DNA from: an uncultured Pelagibacteraceae bacterium
GTDB lineage: Bacteria; Pseudomonadota; Alphaproteobacteria; Pelagibacterales; Pelagibacteraceae
DNA length: 64,000 bases
Assembly: GCA_902589395.1 (NCBI GenBank)
Contig: CACIST010000002.1
Location: 62,001-126,000 of the forward strand
Direction of reading: 5' to 3'
Positions 15,890 through 25,873 of the stretch are shown here, one piece after another. Position 1 is the stretch's first letter, and the number at the start of each line of letters is the position of its first letter. Under the pieces are notes generated by a model, which saw nothing but the letters and a program-made list of their open reading frames with translations, had not been told where the DNA came from and made no database searches. Made by a program: the position numbers and the translations under genes.

Positions 15890-17563
15890 ATGAAAATTTT
15901 ATTAGTAATTTTATCATTTTTAGCACTGCAGACCAGTACATATTCAATTACTTCTGAAGATAATAAATTCAATCAAAAGTATCTCTCTAATTATTTTTCT
16001 GCTTTAGTTTCATCAGGTAATCAAAAAAATGAGGCAGCACTTGATTATTTTAATTCATCTAAATTTCTTATCCAAAAACATGATAATTTTTTAAAAAAGT
16101 ATGTATTTTCACTAGTTTTAAATGGACAAGTTAAAAAAGGAATAGACCAAATAAAAATTTCAAAAAATGATATTAATTCAAATACCTTTGAGCTTAACCT
16201 TCTCCTTTTAGTTGATAGCTTTAAGAAAAAAGATTTTAAACAAGCCAATAAAAGAATCAAAGAATTTCAAATGGACAAAGATGATGGAACTTACGAATAT
16301 GTAATTTACAAAATTTTAAAAGATTTTAATTATCTGTTTATTAAAAAAGAGGCTATTGAAGATAATAAATATGGATCATTAAGTTTAATTTCAACTGCTT
16401 TTCAGAATTGTTATTTAAACTCACAAAAAACTAATTCATATTTTGAAAGGTTATTAAATAGTTCTGATGGAGATTATTCGAGATATATGTATTTTTATTT
16501 TGCAAATCTCATTGAGAATAAAGAACTTAAAAAAGTAAATGAAGTATCAAAAAGAATTGAACCTTTAGGAGATAGTATATTATTACATCAAATCAAAGAT
16601 TGGATTGATAATGAAGATTATAAAAAATTTAAAACTCATTTCTCTTGTAAAAATGAAAATGATATTTTGGCTGAGATTTTTTATTTGGTATCTAATTTAT
16701 TTTCCACGCAAAATATTTTTGATCAGTCAAATTTTTATTTAAGAATATCAGAATACTTAAATCCTAAATTTTATTTCAATCGGACTTTGCTTGCTGAAAA
16801 TTATTACTTAAATAAGAATAATTACCAAGCTAATAAAATTTTAGAAGATTTCAAAAAAAAAGATAAATTATACTTTTGGTATAAAACAAAAAAGATTGGG
16901 AGAATATTATCTGAAGATAATTCAGAAGAAGAAGCTGCAATTTATATTAAGAAGCATTTCAATTCTATAAAGTCTCCAACTTTAAAAATCCTTTATGACT
17001 ATGCAAACATTAATAAAGGTTTTGAAAATTATGAAATTGCTATCGAATATTACACCGAATTAATGAAAAAGGTTGAAAAGAATTCTTATGCACTCTCTCG
17101 GATTCTTTACAGAAGAGGTAGCAGCTATGAAAGGATGGGAAATTATGAAAAAGCGGACAAAGATATGTTGGAGAGTTTAAAAATATATCCAAATGAACCA
17201 TATACTATGAATTATCTTGCTTATAGTTGGCTAGAGAGAAACCACAAAATAGATGAAGCAATAGAAATGATACAGTCAGCCTACAAACAAAAAGAGGACG
17301 ATCCGTATATAACAGATTCTGTTGGTTGGGGATATTATTTGATAGGTGATTATATCAATGCTGAAAAATATTTAAAAAGAGCCTTGCAGCTTATGCCAGA
17401 CGATCCAATTGTTAACGATCATTATGGTGATGTTCTTTGGAAACTAAATAAAAAACTACAAGCAAATTATTATTGGCGGGCTGTTTTAGAGCTTGAGGAA
17501 ACAGAAGATAAAATGAAATTAAAAATAAAATCTAAGTTATTAGAGGGTTTAAAAAAATCATAA
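15890..17563 (+). CDS. tetratricopeptide-repeat protein with signal peptide
   Basis: A 557-residue protein that starts with a signal peptide (MKILLVILSFLALQTSTYS) and continues as helical repeats. Recognisable TPR units lie in the last 200 residues, for example ALSRILYRRGSSYERMGNY, EPYTMNYLAYSW and DPYITDSVGWGYYLIGDYI. The arrangement resembles alphaproteobacterial periplasmic TPR proteins encoded next to ispE. It is a binding scaffold with no enzyme motif; partners are unknown. It precedes ispE by 3 bp, so the two genes are likely co-transcribed. The ATG at 15890 gives the signal peptide directly. Confidence 0.82.
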   Translation: MKILLVILSFLALQTSTYSITSEDNKFNQKYLSNYFSALVSSGNQKNEAALDYFNSSKFLIQKHDNFLKKYVFSLVLNGQVKKGIDQIKISKNDINSNTFELNLLLLVDSFKKKDFKQANKRIKEFQMDKDDGTYEYVIYKILKDFNYLFIKKEAIEDNKYGSLSLISTAFQNCYLNSQKTNSYFERLLNSSDGDYSRYMYFYFANLIENKELKKVNEVSKRIEPLGDSILLHQIKDWIDNEDYKKFKTHFSCKNENDILAEIFYLVSNLFSTQNIFDQSNFYLRISEYLNPKFYFNRTLLAENYYLNKNNYQANKILEDFKKKDKLYFWYKTKKIGRILSEDNSEEEAAIYIKKHFNSIKSPTLKILYDYANINKGFENYEIAIEYYTELMKKVEKNSYALSRILYRRGSSYERMGNYEKADKDMLESLKIYPNEPYTMNYLAYSWLERNHKIDEAIEMIQSAYKQKEDDPYITDSVGWGYYLIGDYINAEKYLKRALQLMPDDPIVNDHYGDVLWKLNKKLQANYYWRAVLELEETEDKMKLKIKSKLLEGLKKS

Positions 17564-17566
17564 TTA

Positions 17567-18415
17567 ATGAGATTTGAAAAGATTAAGTCACACGCAAAAG
17601 TTAATTTATCTCTCAACGTGCTAGGAAAACGAAAATCAAAACTTCATGATTTAGAAACTCTAGTTGCTTTTGTCGACTTACATGATCAAATTTTTATAAA
17701 AAGAACAAATAATAAAAATCACATAGTAAAATTTTCAGGAGATTTCTCCAATAAAGTGCCAAAAATAAATACTGTTAGTAATTTGCTAAATATTCTCGAT
17801 AAAAAAAAAAAATTAAAAAATAATAAATATTCAATTTTAATAAAAAAAAATATTCCCCAAGAAGCTGGACTTGGTGGAGGCTCAATGAACGCAGCCTCTT
17901 TAATTAATTACTTTGAAAAAAAAAATAAAATTAATTTAACGTTAAAAGAGAGATATGATTTATGTTCAAAAATAGGGTCGGATGTAATCTTAGGTATTGA
18001 TCAAAAAAATTTAATTATTTCTTATAAAAAAAAAACTACAAAAATTAAAAAAAATTTAAAAATTTTTACTTTAATGGTTAAACCAAATTTTGGCTGTTCG
18101 ACAAAAAGTATTTTTAACCGAGTTAGACATTACTCAAAACCACAATTATCAAAAATAAGGTCAAAAAATATTGACTTTAATTTAATGTCAAAGTTAAAAA
18201 ATGATTTAGAGATCATATCTACAAAAAAATATCCTAGACTTAAGAAACTTAGAGATTATTTTTTAAATATTGATAAAAATTCATATGTAAGAATGACAGG
18301 ATCTGGTTCAACAATCGTTGGGTATTTTAAGTCCAAAAAAGCCGCACTAAACGCAAAGAAATTATTAAGAAAAAATTATAAAAACTATTGGTGTAATTTA
18401 TCAAAAACTATATAA
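17567..18415 (+). CDS. ispE: 4-diphosphocytidyl-2-C-methyl-D-erythritol kinase
   Basis: GHMP-family kinase of the MEP isoprenoid pathway. It has KSHAKVNLSLNVLGKR at the N-terminus (residues 5-20), the ATP-binding loop PQEAGLGGGSMNAASL (about residues 98-113) and the C-terminal RMTGSGSTIVGYF motif. Length of 282 residues is normal. The codon usage is extremely lysine/AAA-rich even for this window. It is the second MEP gene here after ispH, but in a separate operon with the TPR gene. Confidence 0.95.
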   Translation: MRFEKIKSHAKVNLSLNVLGKRKSKLHDLETLVAFVDLHDQIFIKRTNNKNHIVKFSGDFSNKVPKINTVSNLLNILDKKKKLKNNKYSILIKKNIPQEAGLGGGSMNAASLINYFEKKNKINLTLKERYDLCSKIGSDVILGIDQKNLIISYKKKTTKIKKNLKIFTLMVKPNFGCSTKSIFNRVRHYSKPQLSKIRSKNIDFNLMSKLKNDLEIISTKKYPRLKKLRDYFLNIDKNSYVRMTGSGSTIVGYFKSKKAALNAKKLLRKNYKNYWCNLSKTI

Positions 18416-18447
18416 AGCTTTTTTTTTGTGATATATGAAATTAATTT

Positions 18448-18521
18448 TGGGGTGTAGCCAAGTGGTAAGGCAGCGGTTTTTGGTACCGCCATCCTAGGTT
18501 CGAATCCTAGCACCCCAGCCA
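18448..18521 (+). tRNA. tRNA-Gln (anticodon TTG)
   Basis: A complete cloverleaf: acceptor TGGGGTG paired with CACCCCA, D loop with GG, and anticodon stem GCGGT/ACCGC. The loop TTTTGGT reads anticodon TTG, and the T-loop is a normal TTCGAAT. The 3' CCA is encoded, after discriminator G. The CCA-adding enzyme gene begins three bases after the tRNA ends. Confidence 0.97.
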
Positions 18522-18524
18522 TTT

Positions 18525-19799
18525 ATGTATAATTTTTTTAGAAAAATCTTTAAAACAAACAAAAATCTTACACCAAAAGATATTTCTTTTTTAAGCATAT
18601 ATAATAACACTGGAGTTTCAAAACTTTTTGAAGCGATATCAAATTTTAATAATACAAGTGAACTTAGATACGTAGGTGGATGTGTTAGAAAAATTTTAAA
18701 TCAGGAAGATATTGATGATATTGATCTAGCTGTAAATCTAAATCCAAATCAAATTAAAGAGTGCTTGCAATCAAACAGCATTAAATTCTTTGAAACTGGC
18801 ATAAAACATGGGACTGTCACTGCAAATATAGGTCAAAAAAATTTTGAGATTACATCACTAAGAGAAGATGTAGATACCGACGGAAGACATGCAAAAGTTA
18901 AATATACAACAGACTGGTTAAAAGACTCATCAAGAAGAGATTTCACCATTAATTCTATTTATGCGGATAAAGATGGTAATTTGTTTGATCCCAATGGAGG
19001 CGTCAAACATTTAGAAGAGGGTAGGGTAATATTTATAGGTAATGCAGATAAAAGAATTCAGGAAGATTATTTAAGAATTTTGAGATATATTAGATTCTTT
19101 ATAAGTTATAGTAATCATACCCATAATTCATCAGTTAAAAAATCAATCAAGCAAAACATTGCTGGTGTAGCTAATCTTTCAAAAGATAGATTAATGAGTG
19201 AATTAAAAAAAATTATTTTATCTAAAAATTTTTTACAATTATCAAAAGACTCTTTTTCATTAGAAATTTTAATAACAATTTTTCCTCAGCTTATTAATCT
19301 TAATAATTTAGAAAAAATAAATGAATACTCAAAAAATATATTTTACAAAAAAACATTTATTTTTTTAATTTCTTACTTAATTATAGATGAAACTGATAAT
19401 GCCAATTATTTCTTATTTAAGTATAATTTATCAAATGAAGATAAAAAAAGAGTAAAGTTTCTTATTGAAAATCATGAATTATTTTCTGAAAAAGATTACT
19501 TTAATAAGAAAAATCTTCAAAGAATTTTTTATTTTTATAATAAATCATATGTTATTGATTTATTAGATTTAAAAATTTTTAACTCTAAGACAGCACCAAA
19601 AAAACTAATTGAATTAAAAAAATATTTTGAACAGTTTGAGAAACCTATTTTTCCATTAAAAGCCCAGGATTTACTTGAAAAATACAAATTAAAAGAAGGC
19701 AAAGAATTTGGACAAAAAATTAGATTACTCGAGGACTTGTGGTTAAATAACAGCTTTAAAATAAGTAATAAGGAAATTGATAACGTATTTAGAAATTAA
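18525..19799 (+). CDS. cca: CCA-adding tRNA nucleotidyltransferase
   Basis: Class II nucleotidyltransferase that adds or repairs the tRNA 3' CCA. The head shows [10 protein letters not shown] (about residues 49-58), the metal-binding DIDDIDLAV, and [12 protein letters not shown] (about 146-157). It also has [13 protein letters not shown], all in poly(A) polymerase/CCA enzyme order. Length is 424 residues. It starts three bases after tRNA-Gln, so it must be read from the tRNA transcript or as a leaderless message. Its stop shares TTAA with the greA stop. Confidence 0.93.
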   Translation: MYNFFRKIFKTNKNLTPKDISFLSIYNNTGVSKLFEAISNFNNTSELRYVGGCVRKILNQEDIDDIDLAVNLNPNQIKECLQSNSIKFFETGIKHGTVTANIGQKNFEITSLREDVDTDGRHAKVKYTTDWLKDSSRRDFTINSIYADKDGNLFDPNGGVKHLEEGRVIFIGNADKRIQEDYLRILRYIRFFISYSNHTHNSSVKKSIKQNIAGVANLSKDRLMSELKKIILSKNFLQLSKDSFSLEILITIFPQLINLNNLEKINEYSKNIFYKKTFIFLISYLIIDETDNANYFLFKYNLSNEDKKRVKFLIENHELFSEKDYFNKKNLQRIFYFYNKSYVIDLLDLKIFNSKTAPKKLIELKKYFEQFEKPIFPLKAQDLLEKYKLKEGKEFGQKIRLLEDLWLNNSFKISNKEIDNVFRN

Positions 19800-20272
19800 A
19801 TATATTTAACGTCTTTTATTTCAAAATTTTTTACACCTGCAGGAGTTTTAATTTCAACTAAATCTCCCTTATTTTTACCAATCAGACCCATACCAATTGG
19901 CGATTTAAAATATATTAGTTTTTCTTTTAAATCTGCCTCATCTTTTCCAACAATTTTATATTTCACACTTTCATCAGTATCTAAATTTTGTAGCATTATT
20001 GTTGAACCAAATATAACTTTTCCGTCGTTATCTAATTTTGAAACATCAATAACATTTGCTCTAGCTATAATATCCTCAACTTCTTGAACTCTTCCCTCAT
20101 TGTGAGATTGTTGTTCTTTTGCAGCATGATATTCGGCATTTTCTTTAAGGTCCCCATGTGATCTTGCTTCGGCTATAGCTGCAACTATCTCTGGTCTTTT
20201 TTTCTCTTTTAGGAAAATTAATTCTTCTTTTAATTTTTCCAAACCTCTAACTGTGATTGGTTCTTTTTCCAT
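19796..20272 (-). CDS. greA: transcription elongation factor GreA
   Basis: Rescues backtracked RNA polymerase by stimulating transcript cleavage. The 158-residue protein has the N-terminal coiled coil with [27 protein letters not shown] (about residues 26-52), which contains the acidic tip. The C-terminal FKBP-like domain ends in [18 protein letters not shown]. It follows hemF by 3 bp on the same strand. Confidence 0.96.
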   Translation of the reverse strand: MEKEPITVRGLEKLKEELIFLKEKKRPEIVAAIAEARSHGDLKENAEYHAAKEQQSHNEGRVQEVEDIIARANVIDVSKLDNDGKVIFGSTIMLQNLDTDESVKYKIVGKDEADLKEKLIYFKSPIGMGLIGKNKGDLVEIKTPAGVKNFEIKDVKYI

Positions 20273-20275
20273 AAT

Positions 20276-21103
20276 TTATTTCCATTTTGCAACAGGTGGT
20301 AATGACATTAAAATAGCTTCAACATTACCATTTGTTTGTAAACCAAACTTTGTACCTCTATCATAAAGTAAGTTAAATTCAACATATCGACCTCTTTTTT
20401 CTAATTGAATCTCTCTTTGTTTATTTGACCATTTTTTTTTATATTTTTTTAGTATTATTTCTCTAAAAATATTTTTAAAACTTATTCCTACCTCTCTTAC
20501 AAAATTAAAATCTTTTTCCCAATTTTCTTTTTTATAATCAAAAAAAATTCCCCCTATACCTCTTGGTTCTTTTCTATGTGGCAAATAAAAATATTCATCA
20601 CACCATTTTTTATATTTTTTATAAAAATTTTTATTGTGTTTGTCACAAGATTTCTTTAATTCATTATGAAACCATTTTTCTAAACTTTTATCTTTCAGGC
20701 AAGGGGTAACATCCATCCCTCCACCAAACCATCCATGAGAAGTATAAATATATCTAGTGTTAAAATGCATAGCAGGAACATGAGGGTTTTTCATATGCAT
20801 TACTACTGATATACCCGCTGCCCAAAAGTTTGGATTTTTATCTCCCCCAGGAATTCTGTTTCTAAATTCTTTTGAAAATTTTCCATACACTTCTGAAAAA
20901 TTTACACCTACTTTTTCAAAAATTTTTCCATTTTCTAAAATTCTAAATTGGCCCCCACCTTCATTTGAGTTTTTACCTCTTTCCCAATTTTTAATTTTGA
21001 AGATATTTTTTTTTGCTTCTAATTCCTCAATTTCTTGACAAATTACTTCTTGCAAAGTTTTAAACCAATTTCGAGCTAGTTTTTTTTTAATCGTTTGATC
21101 CAT
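20276..21103 (-). CDS. hemF: oxygen-dependent coproporphyrinogen III oxidase
   Basis: Aerobic haem-synthesis enzyme. Diagnostic segments include HMKNPHVPAMHFNTRY, WFGGGMDVTPC, REPRGIGGIFFDY and RYVEFNLLYDRGTKFGL. Length of 275 residues is normal. It starts inside the end of trmL (17-bp overlap) and ends 3 bp before greA. Its oxygen dependence fits an obligate aerobe; the oxygen-independent hemN is not in the window. Confidence 0.96.
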   Translation of the reverse strand: MDQTIKKKLARNWFKTLQEVICQEIEELEAKKNIFKIKNWERGKNSNEGGGQFRILENGKIFEKVGVNFSEVYGKFSKEFRNRIPGGDKNPNFWAAGISVVMHMKNPHVPAMHFNTRYIYTSHGWFGGGMDVTPCLKDKSLEKWFHNELKKSCDKHNKNFYKKYKKWCDEYFYLPHRKEPRGIGGIFFDYKKENWEKDFNFVREVGISFKNIFREIILKKYKKKWSNKQREIQLEKRGRYVEFNLLYDRGTKFGLQTNGNVEAILMSLPPVAKWK

Positions 21104-21548
21104 AGATATTTGATTGTCTTATATTTTCTGACAATACTATTGCAACTGAAGATGCGAGGTTCAAGGATCTTTTTTTTTCAATCATTGGAATTTTTATCCT
21201 ATTCTCTAGCCTTTTATGAACCTCATCTGGAACACCAGCACTTTCTCTTCCAAATAGTAATGTGTCATTGTATCTAAATTTAAATTCAGTATAAATTTTA
21301 CTGGCCTTAGTGGTCATCAAAACTACTCTATCATTCTTTTTTGCTTCAAAAAATTCATCTGAACTTTTGTAAATCTTCATCAATTTTTCATCCAGGTAGT
21401 CCATCACAACTCTTTTAAAGCGCTTGTCATTTAGTAAAAATCCACAAGGCTCTATAATCTCAAGAACAGCCCCAAGGCAAGAGCAAGTTCGAGCTATCGC
21501 AGCCGTATTTTGTGGTATATCAGGCTCGTAAAGTGCTATTTTAGGCAT
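21087..21548 (-). CDS. trmL: tRNA (cytidine/uridine-34-2'-O)-methyltransferase, SpoU family
   Basis: SPOUT-fold methyltransferase that modifies the wobble base. Motifs are LYEPDIPQNTAAIARTC at the N-terminus, LLFGRESAGVPDEVH (motif 2, about residues 103-117) and IPMIEKKRSLNLASSVAIVL (motif 3). The ATG at 21548 (153 residues) gives MPKIALYEP, the normal family start. In-frame ATGs at 21572 and 21581 would add only polar residues. Confidence 0.88.
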   Translation of the reverse strand: MPKIALYEPDIPQNTAAIARTCSCLGAVLEIIEPCGFLLNDKRFKRVVMDYLDEKLMKIYKSSDEFFEAKKNDRVVLMTTKASKIYTEFKFRYNDTLLFGRESAGVPDEVHKRLENRIKIPMIEKKRSLNLASSVAIVLSENIRQSNIYGSND

Positions 21549-21599
21549 CGATTTAGTTTTTTTGTGTGTCATTGTTACCATGGAAAAATAACGTTTTTC

Positions 21600-21611
21600 T
21601 TCATATATGAA
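21600..21611. promoter_or_regulatory. perfect 12-bp palindrome upstream of petABC
   Basis: TTCATATATGAA, self-complementary, 35 bp before the petA ATG in the divergent trmL/petA gap. It is a possible operator, but AT-rich palindromes of this size arise by chance in this genome. Confidence 0.3.
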
Positions 21612-21645
21612 ATCATATATTAAGAAAAAATTAAAATAATAACAA

Positions 21646-22164
21646 ATGTCCGATTCAGAAAAAAAAAAGCCAAATAGACGAGATTTTATAGTAACCGCAA
21701 CAACGGCAGCAGGTGCAGTAGGAGTCGGCGCGGTTGTTTGGCCATTAGTTGATCAAATGAACCCAGATGCTTCAGTTAAAGCCCTAGCAAGCACAGAAGT
21801 AGACATAAGCGCTGTTGAGCCTGGTCAATCGATAACTGTTTTGTGGAGAGGTAAACCAGTTTTTATAAAAAGAAGAACTCAAGATGAAATTGATAGTGCG
21901 AGAGCTGTTGATTTAAGTGAATTGAAACATCCTGAAAAAGATGAGGATAGAGCAAAAAATCCAGAGTGGCTTGTAATGTTAGGAGTATGCACTCACCTTG
22001 GATGTGTACCTTTAAATGATAAAGGAGATTATGGAGCATGGTTTTGTCCATGTCATGGTTCACACTATGATACATCTGGAAGAATTAGAAAAGGGCCGGC
22101 ACCTACAAATATGGAAGTACCAAAATACGAATTTGTAAATAGCAACACTATTAAAATTGGATAG
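21646..22164 (+). CDS. petA: ubiquinol-cytochrome c reductase Rieske iron-sulfur subunit
   Basis: 2Fe-2S subunit of the bc1 complex. The N-terminus has a twin-arginine signal-anchor (RRDF at residues 11-14, then a hydrophobic alanine/glycine-rich helix). The cluster ligands are CTHLGC and CPCHGSH (about residues 115-140), in an exact Rieske arrangement. Length is 172 residues. It leads the petABC operon, with 8 bp to petB. Confidence 0.97.
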   Translation: MSDSEKKKPNRRDFIVTATTAAGAVGVGAVVWPLVDQMNPDASVKALASTEVDISAVEPGQSITVLWRGKPVFIKRRTQDEIDSARAVDLSELKHPEKDEDRAKNPEWLVMLGVCTHLGCVPLNDKGDYGAWFCPCHGSHYDTSGRIRKGPAPTNMEVPKYEFVNSNTIKIG

Positions 22165-22172
22165 AAAATTTT

Positions 22173-23441
22173 ATGAGCGATCACGAATACACACCTAAAT
22201 CAAAAGTTGGAAAATGGTTTAATGATAGACTTCCATTACTAACACTTGCAAACCATTTAACAGATTATCCTACTCCTAAAAATTTAAATTACTGGTGGAC
22301 ATTTGGTGGAATTCTTACTTTTTGCTTAATCACTCAAATAATTACAGGTATTGTTTTGGGTATGCATTACGTAGCGCATGCTGATTTAGCGTTCCAGAGC
22401 GTAGAACACATAATGAGAGATGTAAATTATGGTTGGTTAATAAGGTATGTGCATGCAAACGGTGCTTCTATGTTTTTCTTAGCTGTTTATATTCATATCT
22501 TTAGATCTTTGTATTATGGTTCATATAAATCACCAAGAGAAGTAATTTGGATTATAGGTATGTTGATTTATTTCCTTATGATGGCAACTGCATTTATGGG
22601 GTATGTTCTTCCTTGGGGACAAATGAGTTTCTGGGGTGCAACAGTAATTACAAACTTATTTAGCGCCATTCCTTTAGTAGGTGAAAGTATCACTAATTGG
22701 CTTTGGGGAGGATACTCAGTTGACAATCCAACATTAACAAGATTTTTTAGTTTACACTATTTATTTCCTTTTTTAATTTTAGGACTAGTGGTGCTTCACA
22801 TTTGGGCACTACACGTGCCTGGAAACAACAACCCCATTGGAATAGATATAAAAAAACCATCTAAAGATACTGTCCCGTTTCATCCATATATAGTGATTAA
22901 AGATGCATTTGCACTTTTGATATTTTTATTGATATTTGCTTTCTTTGTATTCTTTTCACCAAATATTTTAGGTCACGCGGACAATTATATTGAGGCAAAC
23001 CCACTAGTAACACCTGCTCACATTGTGCCTGAATGGTACTTATTACCATTTTATGCAATCTTAAGATCAGTCCCTGATAAACTGCTTGGGGTAATTGCAA
23101 TGTTTGCTGCAATATTTGTATTAGTGATTTTACCTTGGTTAGATACCTCAAAAGTTAGATCAACTGTTTTTAGACCTATTTACAAACAGTTCTACTGGTT
23201 TTTAGTTGCTGATGTATTAATACTTGGTTACGTTGGAGCAATGCCTGCGGAGGGCTTGTATTTATTAATAGCAAGAGTGGCAACAGCCTATTACTTTGCA
23301 CACTTTTTAATAATTCTACCTTTCTTAGGTATGAAGGAAAAAACTACCCCATTACCTCTAAGTATAACTGAGCCAGTATTGGGCGGATCCGCTGATATGG
23401 TGATGGCTAGAAATAATTCAGATTTTAAAGAGAAACTGTGA
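22173..23441 (+). CDS. petB: cytochrome b of the bc1 complex
   Basis: Membrane subunit with two b haems and both quinone sites. The 422-residue protein shows eight membrane helices. The haem-ligand histidine pairs occur in [18 protein letters not shown] (helix B) and [20 protein letters not shown] (helix D). The Qo-site PEWY motif follows ([13 protein letters not shown]). It is a full-length cytochrome b, not a split b6/IV form. The stop overlaps the petC start. Confidence 0.97.
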   Translation: MSDHEYTPKSKVGKWFNDRLPLLTLANHLTDYPTPKNLNYWWTFGGILTFCLITQIITGIVLGMHYVAHADLAFQSVEHIMRDVNYGWLIRYVHANGASMFFLAVYIHIFRSLYYGSYKSPREVIWIIGMLIYFLMMATAFMGYVLPWGQMSFWGATVITNLFSAIPLVGESITNWLWGGYSVDNPTLTRFFSLHYLFPFLILGLVVLHIWALHVPGNNNPIGIDIKKPSKDTVPFHPYIVIKDAFALLIFLLIFAFFVFFSPNILGHADNYIEANPLVTPAHIVPEWYLLPFYAILRSVPDKLLGVIAMFAAIFVLVILPWLDTSKVRSTVFRPIYKQFYWFLVADVLILGYVGAMPAEGLYLLIARVATAYYFAHFLIILPFLGMKEKTTPLPLSITEPVLGGSADMVMARNNSDFKEKL

Positions 23442-24223
23442 AAATCTTTTTAAAATTAACTTTCTTTTTTGTTATAATTTCATCATTAATTTTATCGAGA
23501 GCAAATGCAGCTGGCGAACAGCAAGAATTATTAAAAGTTGATTGGTCTTTTAAGAGCTTCTTTGGTAAATTCGATAGAGCTTCCTTACAAAGAGGATATC
23601 AAGTTTACACAGAGGTTTGTGCCTCGTGCCATTCACTTAAACATTTAAGTTATAGAAATCTTGCAGAAAAGGGTGGACCAGAGTTTACAGAGCTCGAGGC
23701 TAAAGCAATTGCCTCAAATTTTGAGGTAACAGACGGACCAAATAGTGATGGAGAAATGTTTGAAAGGCCAGCTAAATTATCTGATAAATTTGTAATGCCT
23801 TATGCAAATGTTCAGGAAGCTATTGCTGCTAATGGTGGAGCTTATCCTCCAGACATGTCAGTGCTTGTTAAAGCTAGAAAAGGTGGAGCAAATTATATTT
23901 ATTCTGTTTTAATGGGCTATGATGAGCCTCCAGCTGGTATGGAACTCGATGACGGTGTTTATTACAATAAATATATGTATGGTAATAAAATTAAAATGTC
24001 GTCTCCTCTAGATGATGACATTGTAGAGTATTCAGATGGAACAAAGGCAACAATAGATCAAATGGCTAAAGATGTAACAACTTTTTTACAGTGGACCGCA
24101 GAGCCTCACTTAGAAACAAGACACAAACTAGGTTTTAGAGTAATAATATATTTATCTGTTTTAACAGTTTTAGTTTATTTCAGTATGAAAAAAATATGGT
24201 CACGTATTGAAACGAAAGTTTAA
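23438..24223 (+). CDS. petC: cytochrome c1 of the bc1 complex
   Basis: Haem c subunit with a signal peptide (residues 1-24, ending ANAA), the CASCH haem-binding motif at about residues 61-65, and a C-terminal membrane anchor ([20 protein letters not shown]). The axial methionine is probably in KFVMPYAN or in the later [10 protein letters not shown] region. It starts with GTG overlapping the petB stop (GTGA). Its 3' end runs 24 bp into the convergent ychF gene. Confidence 0.96.
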   Translation: MKIFLKLTFFFVIISSLILSRANAAGEQQELLKVDWSFKSFFGKFDRASLQRGYQVYTEVCASCHSLKHLSYRNLAEKGGPEFTELEAKAIASNFEVTDGPNSDGEMFERPAKLSDKFVMPYANVQEAIAANGGAYPPDMSVLVKARKGGANYIYSVLMGYDEPPAGMELDDGVYYNKYMYGNKIKMSSPLDDDIVEYSDGTKATIDQMAKDVTTFLQWTAEPHLETRHKLGFRVIIYLSVLTVLVYFSMKKIWSRIETKV

Positions 24224-25276
24224 AATATCTCCGTCTTTAACAATATATTCTTTACCTTCCAATCTCATTTTTCCAGCCTCTTTAGATTTTAACCATCCCT
24301 GATTATTCAAAAAATCTTCGTAAGAAATTGCTTCAGCTTTTATAAATCCTTTTTCAAAGTCAGAATGAATTTCTCCTGCAGCATTTGGAGCAGTTGATTC
24401 CTTTGTAATAGTCCAAGCTCTAGTCTCCTCTGGTCCAGATGTAAAAAAAGTTTGTAAGGATAAAAGATCGTATCCTTTTCTTATTAATGAATTAAGTCCT
24501 GTCTCTGATATATTGATCATTTTCATATAATTTTTTTTTTCATTTTCATCCTCTAATTGGTTTATTTGATTTTCTATATCTGCAGATATTATCAATGTGT
24601 TTTTTTCATCAAATTTTTTTATAAATTCCTCAGTATATTTGTTACCTGACTTAATACTCTCTTCGTCCACATTACATACGTATAGTTTTGGTTTAGTGCT
24701 AAGAAGTCCACTATTTTTTAAAAGTTTTTCATCAAATTCATTTGTGATCAATGTCAAATCTCCATCCTCATCTATTATCTTTTGGGCTGCTTCTAGTAAC
24801 TTAAGCTCTTCAATATCAACATTTTTTTTATTTTTTTTGTCAAGTCTCTTTTGAATTGACTCTAGATCAGCTAACTTCATTTCAGTATCTATAATCTCCA
24901 AATCTCTTACAGGATCAACGGTAGGGTTAACATTTTGAATATCATCTGAGTCAAAACATCTGATCATATGAATAATGGCATCAACTTCTCTGATGTGAGA
25001 CAAAAATTTGTTACCTAATCCTTCACCTTTGGAGGCTCCCTTAACAAGACCTGCAATATCGACAAATGAAATTGTAGTGTTAATTTTTTTTTTTGAAATC
25101 GATATTTCAGCAAGTTTATCAAGTCTTTTATCTGGAACTGATACAATGCCTATATTTGGATCAATTGTGCAAAAGGGAAAATTTTCTGCTTGTGCTTTAT
25201 TAGAGTTTGTTAAAGCGTTAAATAAAGTAGACTTACCAACATTTGGTAATCCAACGATTCCACATTTAAAACCCAT
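24200..25276 (-). CDS. ychF: redox-regulated ATPase YchF (Obg-like)
   Basis: P-loop ATPase of the OLA1/YchF group. The P-loop is GLPNVGKSTLFNALT (residues 8-22). It has the DIAGLVKGASKGEGLGNKFL switch region, the NVDEE segment in place of NKxD, and the C-terminal TGS-like domain. Length of 358 residues is typical. It begins one base after the pth stop. Its role is ribosome-associated stress control, by family knowledge. Confidence 0.96.
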   Translation of the reverse strand: MGFKCGIVGLPNVGKSTLFNALTNSNKAQAENFPFCTIDPNIGIVSVPDKRLDKLAEISISKKKINTTISFVDIAGLVKGASKGEGLGNKFLSHIREVDAIIHMIRCFDSDDIQNVNPTVDPVRDLEIIDTEMKLADLESIQKRLDKKNKKNVDIEELKLLEAAQKIIDEDGDLTLITNEFDEKLLKNSGLLSTKPKLYVCNVDEESIKSGNKYTEEFIKKFDEKNTLIISADIENQINQLEDENEKKNYMKMINISETGLNSLIRKGYDLLSLQTFFTSGPEETRAWTITKESTAPNAAGEIHSDFEKGFIKAEAISYEDFLNNQGWLKSKEAGKMRLEGKEYIVKDGDILNFRFNT

Positions 25277-25837
25277 TTAATTGTTGTTAACAGTACTTGA
25301 AAATAAGTCTAATTTTTTATCAATCAATATAGTTAAAGACTCAATTATATTACTTGTTATCGAGTCCAAATGAACTTGTTCATCCTCATTAAAGTCGTTT
25401 AGTACATAATCTGAGACAGCTATTTTATTTTCAGGCTTTCCTATACCAATACGAACTCTTGAATATTCCTTGCCTATAAATTTGTCAATTGATGCGATGC
25501 CGTTATGACCTGCACTTGATCCTCCAAACTTTGCTTTAATTTTCCCAAATTCAATATCTAGGTCATCATGAAATACAATCACATCTTCTGCATCTATTTT
25601 GAAGTATTCAAGTAACTCTCTAATACAAATTCCTGAATTATTCATAAATGTTAGAGGTTTAATTGCATATATTTTCTTATCACCAATATTTCCAGTAGTT
25701 AATAATCCTTTAAATTTTGGTTTTTGCTTAGACAGTCCAAATTTTTGGTTAATTGCATCGACAATTTTAAAACCAATGTTGTGTCTATTATTTTGACTAT
25801 TTGGAGTCGGATTTCCTAAACCAACAAGTAACAACAT
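25277..25837 (-). CDS. pth: peptidyl-tRNA hydrolase
   Basis: Releases tRNA from aborted peptidyl-tRNA. It has the N-terminal LVGLGNPTPNSQNNRHNIGF with the catalytic histidine. It also has KPLTFMNNSG (residues 60-69), the FHDDLDIEFG catalytic aspartate region and the GGSSAGHNGI loop. Length is 186 residues. It lies in the conserved prs-rplY-pth-ychF order with no gap to ychF. Confidence 0.97.
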   Translation of the reverse strand: MLLLVGLGNPTPNSQNNRHNIGFKIVDAINQKFGLSKQKPKFKGLLTTGNIGDKKIYAIKPLTFMNNSGICIRELLEYFKIDAEDVIVFHDDLDIEFGKIKAKFGGSSAGHNGIASIDKFIGKEYSRVRIGIGKPENKIAVSDYVLNDFNEDEQVHLDSITSNIIESLTILIDKKLDLFSSTVNNN

Positions 25838-25873
25838 ATCAAATTAAATCTTGAAAAAAAATTTCACTATTTA

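Noticed and set aside
15863..15972. Longer overlapping starts for the uracil-DNA glycosylase and the TPR gene
   Set aside because: The extensions run antisense through each other and do not resemble family sequence. The internal ATGs at 15879 and 15890 give a normal N-terminus and a signal peptide.
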